DNA of 64,000 nucleotides. It comes from Lachnospiraceae bacterium UBA7060 (lineage in GTDB: Bacteria > Bacillota > Clostridia > Lachnospirales > Lachnospiraceae). Under the pieces are notes generated by a model. The model saw only the letters and a program-made list of their open reading frames with translations. It made no database searches and had not been told where the DNA came from. Location of the stretch: positions 8,732-72,731 of the forward strand of contig DLAA01000132.1 in NCBI GenBank assembly GCA_002493835.1, given 5' to 3'. A program made the translations under genes and the position numbers. Positions 61,682-64,000 of this stretch are shown here, one piece after another. Each line of letters opens with the position of its first letter. The stretch's first letter is position 1.

Positions 61682-62596
61682 TTAGACGTCTATCCCGAGT
61701 AATGTCAATATAAGTGCCATCCTGACGTATACGCCATACTGAGCCTGCTTAAAGTAGACAGCGCGGGGATCATCGTCGACTTCTATGGAAATCTCGTTGA
61801 CTCTTGGAAGAGGATGGAGAATCAGCATGTCTGATTTTGCGTCGGACAACTTCGCTTTGTCCAGAATATAAAAGTCTTTCAAACGAACATAATCTTCCTC
61901 ATTGAAGAAACGTTCTCTCTGGACTCTGGTCATGTAAAGAAGATCTAAGTCCGGCATACAATCCTCAAGACGGATGACCTCTCTATAGATGATTCCCCTT
62001 TCCGTCAGCATGTCTGTGATATAGTCTGGTACTTTCAACTCCGGCGGGGAGATAAAAATAAAGTGGATATCGTCGTATCGGATCAGGGCATTGATCAGAG
62101 AATGTACGGTGCGTCCAAATTTCAGATCGCCGCAAAGACCGACAGTAAAGCCGCCAAGCCTTCCTTTCAGCGAGCGGATTGTGAGCAGATCAGTGAGGGT
62201 CTGGGTGGGATGCTGGTGCCCGCCGTCTCCTGCATTGATCACAGGGATACCGGACCGTTCTGCTGCTACCATAGGGGCGCCCTCCTTAGGATGCCGCATG
62301 GCACAGATATCTGCGTAACAGGATATGATGCGGATGGTATCGGATACGCTTTCACCCTTTGAGGCGGAGGAGGACGCGGCGTCGGAGAAGCCAAGAACTT
62401 GGCCGCCCAGATTGAGCATAGCAGCCTCAAAGCTCAAGCGTGTGCGTGTGCTAGGTTCATAGAAGCAGGTTGCCAGCTTTTTGCCTTCGCAGGCGTGGGC
62501 ATATTTCGCAGGATTGGCCTCGATGTTATTTGCCAGATCAAAAAGCTTGTCCAGCTCTTCCACAGAAAAATCAAGCGGGTTCATCAAATGTCTCAT
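61682..62596 (-). CDS. pyrB: Aspartate carbamoyltransferase catalytic chain PyrB
   Basis: First committed pyrimidine step: joins carbamoyl phosphate and aspartate. The 304 residues have the carbamoyl phosphate motif [13 protein letters not shown] (about 54-66), [14 protein letters not shown] and [11 protein letters not shown] with the aspartate site. ATG 62596 follows AAAGGAG at 11 nt; a GTG four codons earlier is less likely. Upstream, only about 70 bp separate it from the nitroreductase gene, filled largely by a terminator-like hairpin. Confidence 0.95.
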   Translation of the reverse strand: MRHLMNPLDFSVEELDKLFDLANNIEANPAKYAHACEGKKLATCFYEPSTRTRLSFEAAMLNLGGQVLGFSDAASSSASKGESVSDTIRIISCYADICAMRHPKEGAPMVAAERSGIPVINAGDGGHQHPTQTLTDLLTIRSLKGRLGGFTVGLCGDLKFGRTVHSLINALIRYDDIHFIFISPPELKVPDYITDMLTERGIIYREVIRLEDCMPDLDLLYMTRVQRERFFNEEDYVRLKDFYILDKAKLSDAKSDMLILHPLPRVNEISIEVDDDPRAVYFKQAQYGVYVRMALILTLLGIDV

Positions 62597-62630
62597 AGAA
62601 TACAACACTCCTTTACTCTGATGTTTAAAA

Positions 62631-62659
62631 AAAATAGAAGAGAAGCTCTCTTCTATTTT
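62631..62659 (-). terminator. Bidirectional terminator between nitroreductase and pyrB
   Basis: AAAATAGAAGAGA (62631-62643), loop AGC and TCTCTTCTATTTT (62647-62659) form a perfect 13-bp stem. Read on the - strand it is followed by eight T, so it can act as an intrinsic terminator. It begins just 6 nt after the nitroreductase stop codon; no promoter fits between it and pyrB. Confidence 0.75.
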
Positions 62660-62665
62660 TAATAA

Positions 62666-63208
62666 TTACGATAGATAGGATAACAGTTCCTCCACAGGCT
62701 TTCTTCTGGGAGCAGCAGGCGTCTCATCGGGATAGCCGATGGGTATGAGAGCAACCAGCTCTCTGTCCTCAGGAATCTGTAATAAGGACTCCGCTTCACT
62801 TTGGTCAAAAAGACCAAGGATTACGGAACCAAGCCCTTTTTCATAGGCAGCCAGACAAAGGCTCTGGGATGCGATACCAGCGTCATACATCTGCCAGCCA
62901 TCGCCGCGGGGCGTACTAAAAGAACCGTCGCGCTCGTAGCCGCTGCGGTTTTTGATGATGGTAATTGCCATTAGCACGGGAGCTGCTGCAATAATATTAC
63001 CATTGGGGGGATATAAGCTGGTGCATTCTTTTGCTATTTTGTCTTTTAATGCGCCTTCCACAGCGATATAACGGGTGATCTGCGTATGCTTCCAGCTCGG
63101 AGAGTAGGAAGCGGTCTCAACGATCTCTGATAAAAGCTCATGGGAAACGGCATCGGTTTTGAATTTTCGGATACTTCTGCGCCCTACAATACAGTCTTTA
63201 GCGGTCAT
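62666..63208 (-). CDS. Nitroreductase family protein
   Basis: FMN-dependent oxidoreductase of 180 residues. The N-terminal RRSIRKF motif (phosphate of FMN), SPSWKHTQITRYIAVE, AAPVLMAITI and the C-terminal LVALIPIGYPDETPAAPRRK (family GYP pattern) are visible. Substrates cannot be predicted. AAGGAGG precedes the ATG. It has its own upstream promoter and probably leads the pyrB-pyrI unit. Confidence 0.9.
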   Translation of the reverse strand: MTAKDCIVGRRSIRKFKTDAVSHELLSEIVETASYSPSWKHTQITRYIAVEGALKDKIAKECTSLYPPNGNIIAAAPVLMAITIIKNRSGYERDGSFSTPRGDGWQMYDAGIASQSLCLAAYEKGLGSVILGLFDQSEAESLLQIPEDRELVALIPIGYPDETPAAPRRKPVEELLSYLS

Positions 63209-63346
63209 GCGGAGTCCTCCTTATGTTGGTATTTGCGATAGTAATTATTCTGTGTCAATTTGCATAAGTGTATCTTTGCTTTTGTGATGAAGAGAGTCCA
63301 AGCAGTCTGTCTTCTTAAATCTGCATGGCTCTGAATAATTACACAT

Positions 63347-63375
63347 ATCATAGCACAAAGGCGGGAGGCTTGCAA
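63347..63375 (-). promoter_or_regulatory. Promoter of nitroreductase-pyrBI
   Basis: On the - strand TTGCAA (63375-63370), a 17-bp spacer and TATGAT (63352-63347) match vegetative consensus well. Predicted start near 63340 leaves a 130-nt leader. This lies in the 309-nt gap between divergent genes. Confidence 0.65.
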
Positions 63376-63437
63376 GGGGAGAATGAGGGTATTGCATCAG
63401 GTGTGACAGGGAAGCCGAAGGTCAAACTGCTACCGGC

Positions 63438-63466
63438 TTGTGAAATGCAGGCGTATGTGGTAAACT
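63438..63466 (+). promoter_or_regulatory. Weak promoter of the PH-domain gene
   Basis: TTGTGA (63438-63443), a 17-bp spacer and TAAACT (63461-63466). Both boxes are partial matches; the position about 50 nt before the ATG is suitable. Nothing else was seen in this intergenic stretch. Confidence 0.4.
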
Positions 63467-63517
63467 GATTTTGTAAATGTGAAAAAAGAAAAAGCAGCAG
63501 AATGGAGAATATTTTAT

Positions 63518-63958
63518 ATGGAAAAAGACAGAGATGAAATAAGTAAAGAGGATGAATATGCAGAAGCAGATCAGAGAGAAGGGGACACGAAGGAGTTTAT
63601 AGAGCGGAAAAGGTGGCTCTTTTTTGGTCTGCCGTTCACTTTTACGAAATATACGATTAACGAGCAGGTAATCACGATCGATTCCGGGCTGCTTAATACG
63701 ACAGAAAACGATTGTTATTTATATAAAATACAGGATGTGGAATTAAAGACCAGTCTGGTGGAACGTATCTTTGGGCTTGGTACGGTAGCTTGTTATACGG
63801 GGGACAATACCCATCCTCAGCTTTTCCTGGAGCATATCAAAAACGCAAAAGAGATCAAAAATTATATTTTGCATACTTCCGAAGAAGCCAGGAGAAAACG
63901 CCGTACATTAAATACTTTGAACATCAATGCGGATGATATCGACGACGACGCAGATTAA
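63518..63958 (+). CDS. Bacterial PH-domain protein
   Basis: A 146-residue protein with an acidic N-terminus, then a single YdbT-like bacterial PH domain (about 30-118; FTKYTINEQVITIDSGLLNT, then DCYLYKIQDVELKTSLVERI and GTVACYTGDNTHPQLFLEHI) and a charged tail rich in Asp. No membrane helix is present, unlike many members. GGAG lies 10 nt before the ATG at 63518; a GTG upstream is less likely. Function unknown. Confidence 0.75.
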   Translation: MEKDRDEISKEDEYAEADQREGDTKEFIERKRWLFFGLPFTFTKYTINEQVITIDSGLLNTTENDCYLYKIQDVELKTSLVERIFGLGTVACYTGDNTHPQLFLEHIKNAKEIKNYILHTSEEARRKRRTLNTLNINADDIDDDAD

Positions 63959-64000
63959 CGCTGAGGCTGGTCCGGGCGCAGGGATTCGTCATTTTCCCGA
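63955..64000 (-). CDS. Possible C-terminal end of a - strand gene (partial)
   Basis: On the - strand the frame reads RENDESLRPDQPQR then TAA, which overlaps the PH gene stop by 3 nt. The residues look protein-like, but only 15 codons are visible, so the gene itself cannot be named. Confidence 0.3.
   Translation of the reverse strand, partial: RENDESLRPDQPQR

Noticed and set aside
1..64000. CRISPR arrays, tRNA or rRNA genes, prophage, complete insertion sequences
   Set aside because: No spaced direct repeats, RNA gene signatures or phage genes were seen; the only mobile trace is the fragment near 40.5 kb.

Overview
The window looks like chromosomal DNA of an anaerobic, motile Clostridia bacterium, most likely a Lachnospiraceae relative. 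This rests on gene order and protein character (one giant fla/che operon, FliY in place of FliN, CheC/CheD, an L7Ae/RnpM pair beside nusA-infB, adjacent pyrB-pyrI), not on a database search. Coding density is high and almost everything up to 40 kb is on the + strand.

1-38 kb: a fla/che operon running flgC, fliE-J, a MotE-like gene, fliK, flgD, a small flagellar operon gene, flgE, flbD, motAB, fliL, fliM, fliY, cheY, fliOPQR, flhB, flhA, flhF, flhG, a PilZ gene, cheB, cheA, cheW, cheC, cheD, an unknown membrane protein and the flagellar sigma factor fliA. After fliA comes a little-described set: a FapA/DUF342 protein, a 105-residue basic protein, a long SwrB-like protein, a membrane protein carrying only the LysM-like part of MltG, and a chemoreceptor. 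Together these encode rod, hook, MS/C ring, export gate and ATPase, stator, chemotaxis core and sigma-28; flagellin, cap, FlgM and CheR are not here. Hairpin-rich spots sit before fliK, after flgE and just before fliA.

38.2-40.3 kb: rpsB-tsf with their own promoter and a strong terminator. 40.3-45.6 kb: an accessory stretch (transposase relic, heptad-repeat coiled-coil protein, glycerate kinase, metallo-beta-lactamase-fold hydrolase, large membrane protein). It lies where Bacillus carries pyrH-frr-uppS-cdsA and further genes.

45.8-60.3 kb: the conserved rimP-nusA-rnpM-rplGA-infB-rbfA-nrnA-truB-ribF block, preceded by a promoter, an intrinsic terminator and a three-way-junction RNA fold. Then a Na/Pi transporter, an SH3-NlpC/P60 cell wall hydrolase, rpsO with an S15-type leader, and pnp. 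60.4-64 kb: an HD-GYP protein, then on the - strand a nitroreductase-pyrB-pyrI unit with a terminator between the first two, a + strand PH-domain protein, and perhaps the tail of one more - strand gene.

No CRISPR array, tRNA, rRNA, complete IS or prophage was seen. The most interesting leads are the post-fliA gene module, the structured RNA ahead of rimP-nusA, and the hairpins that may tune single genes (fliK, fliA, pyrB) inside operons.
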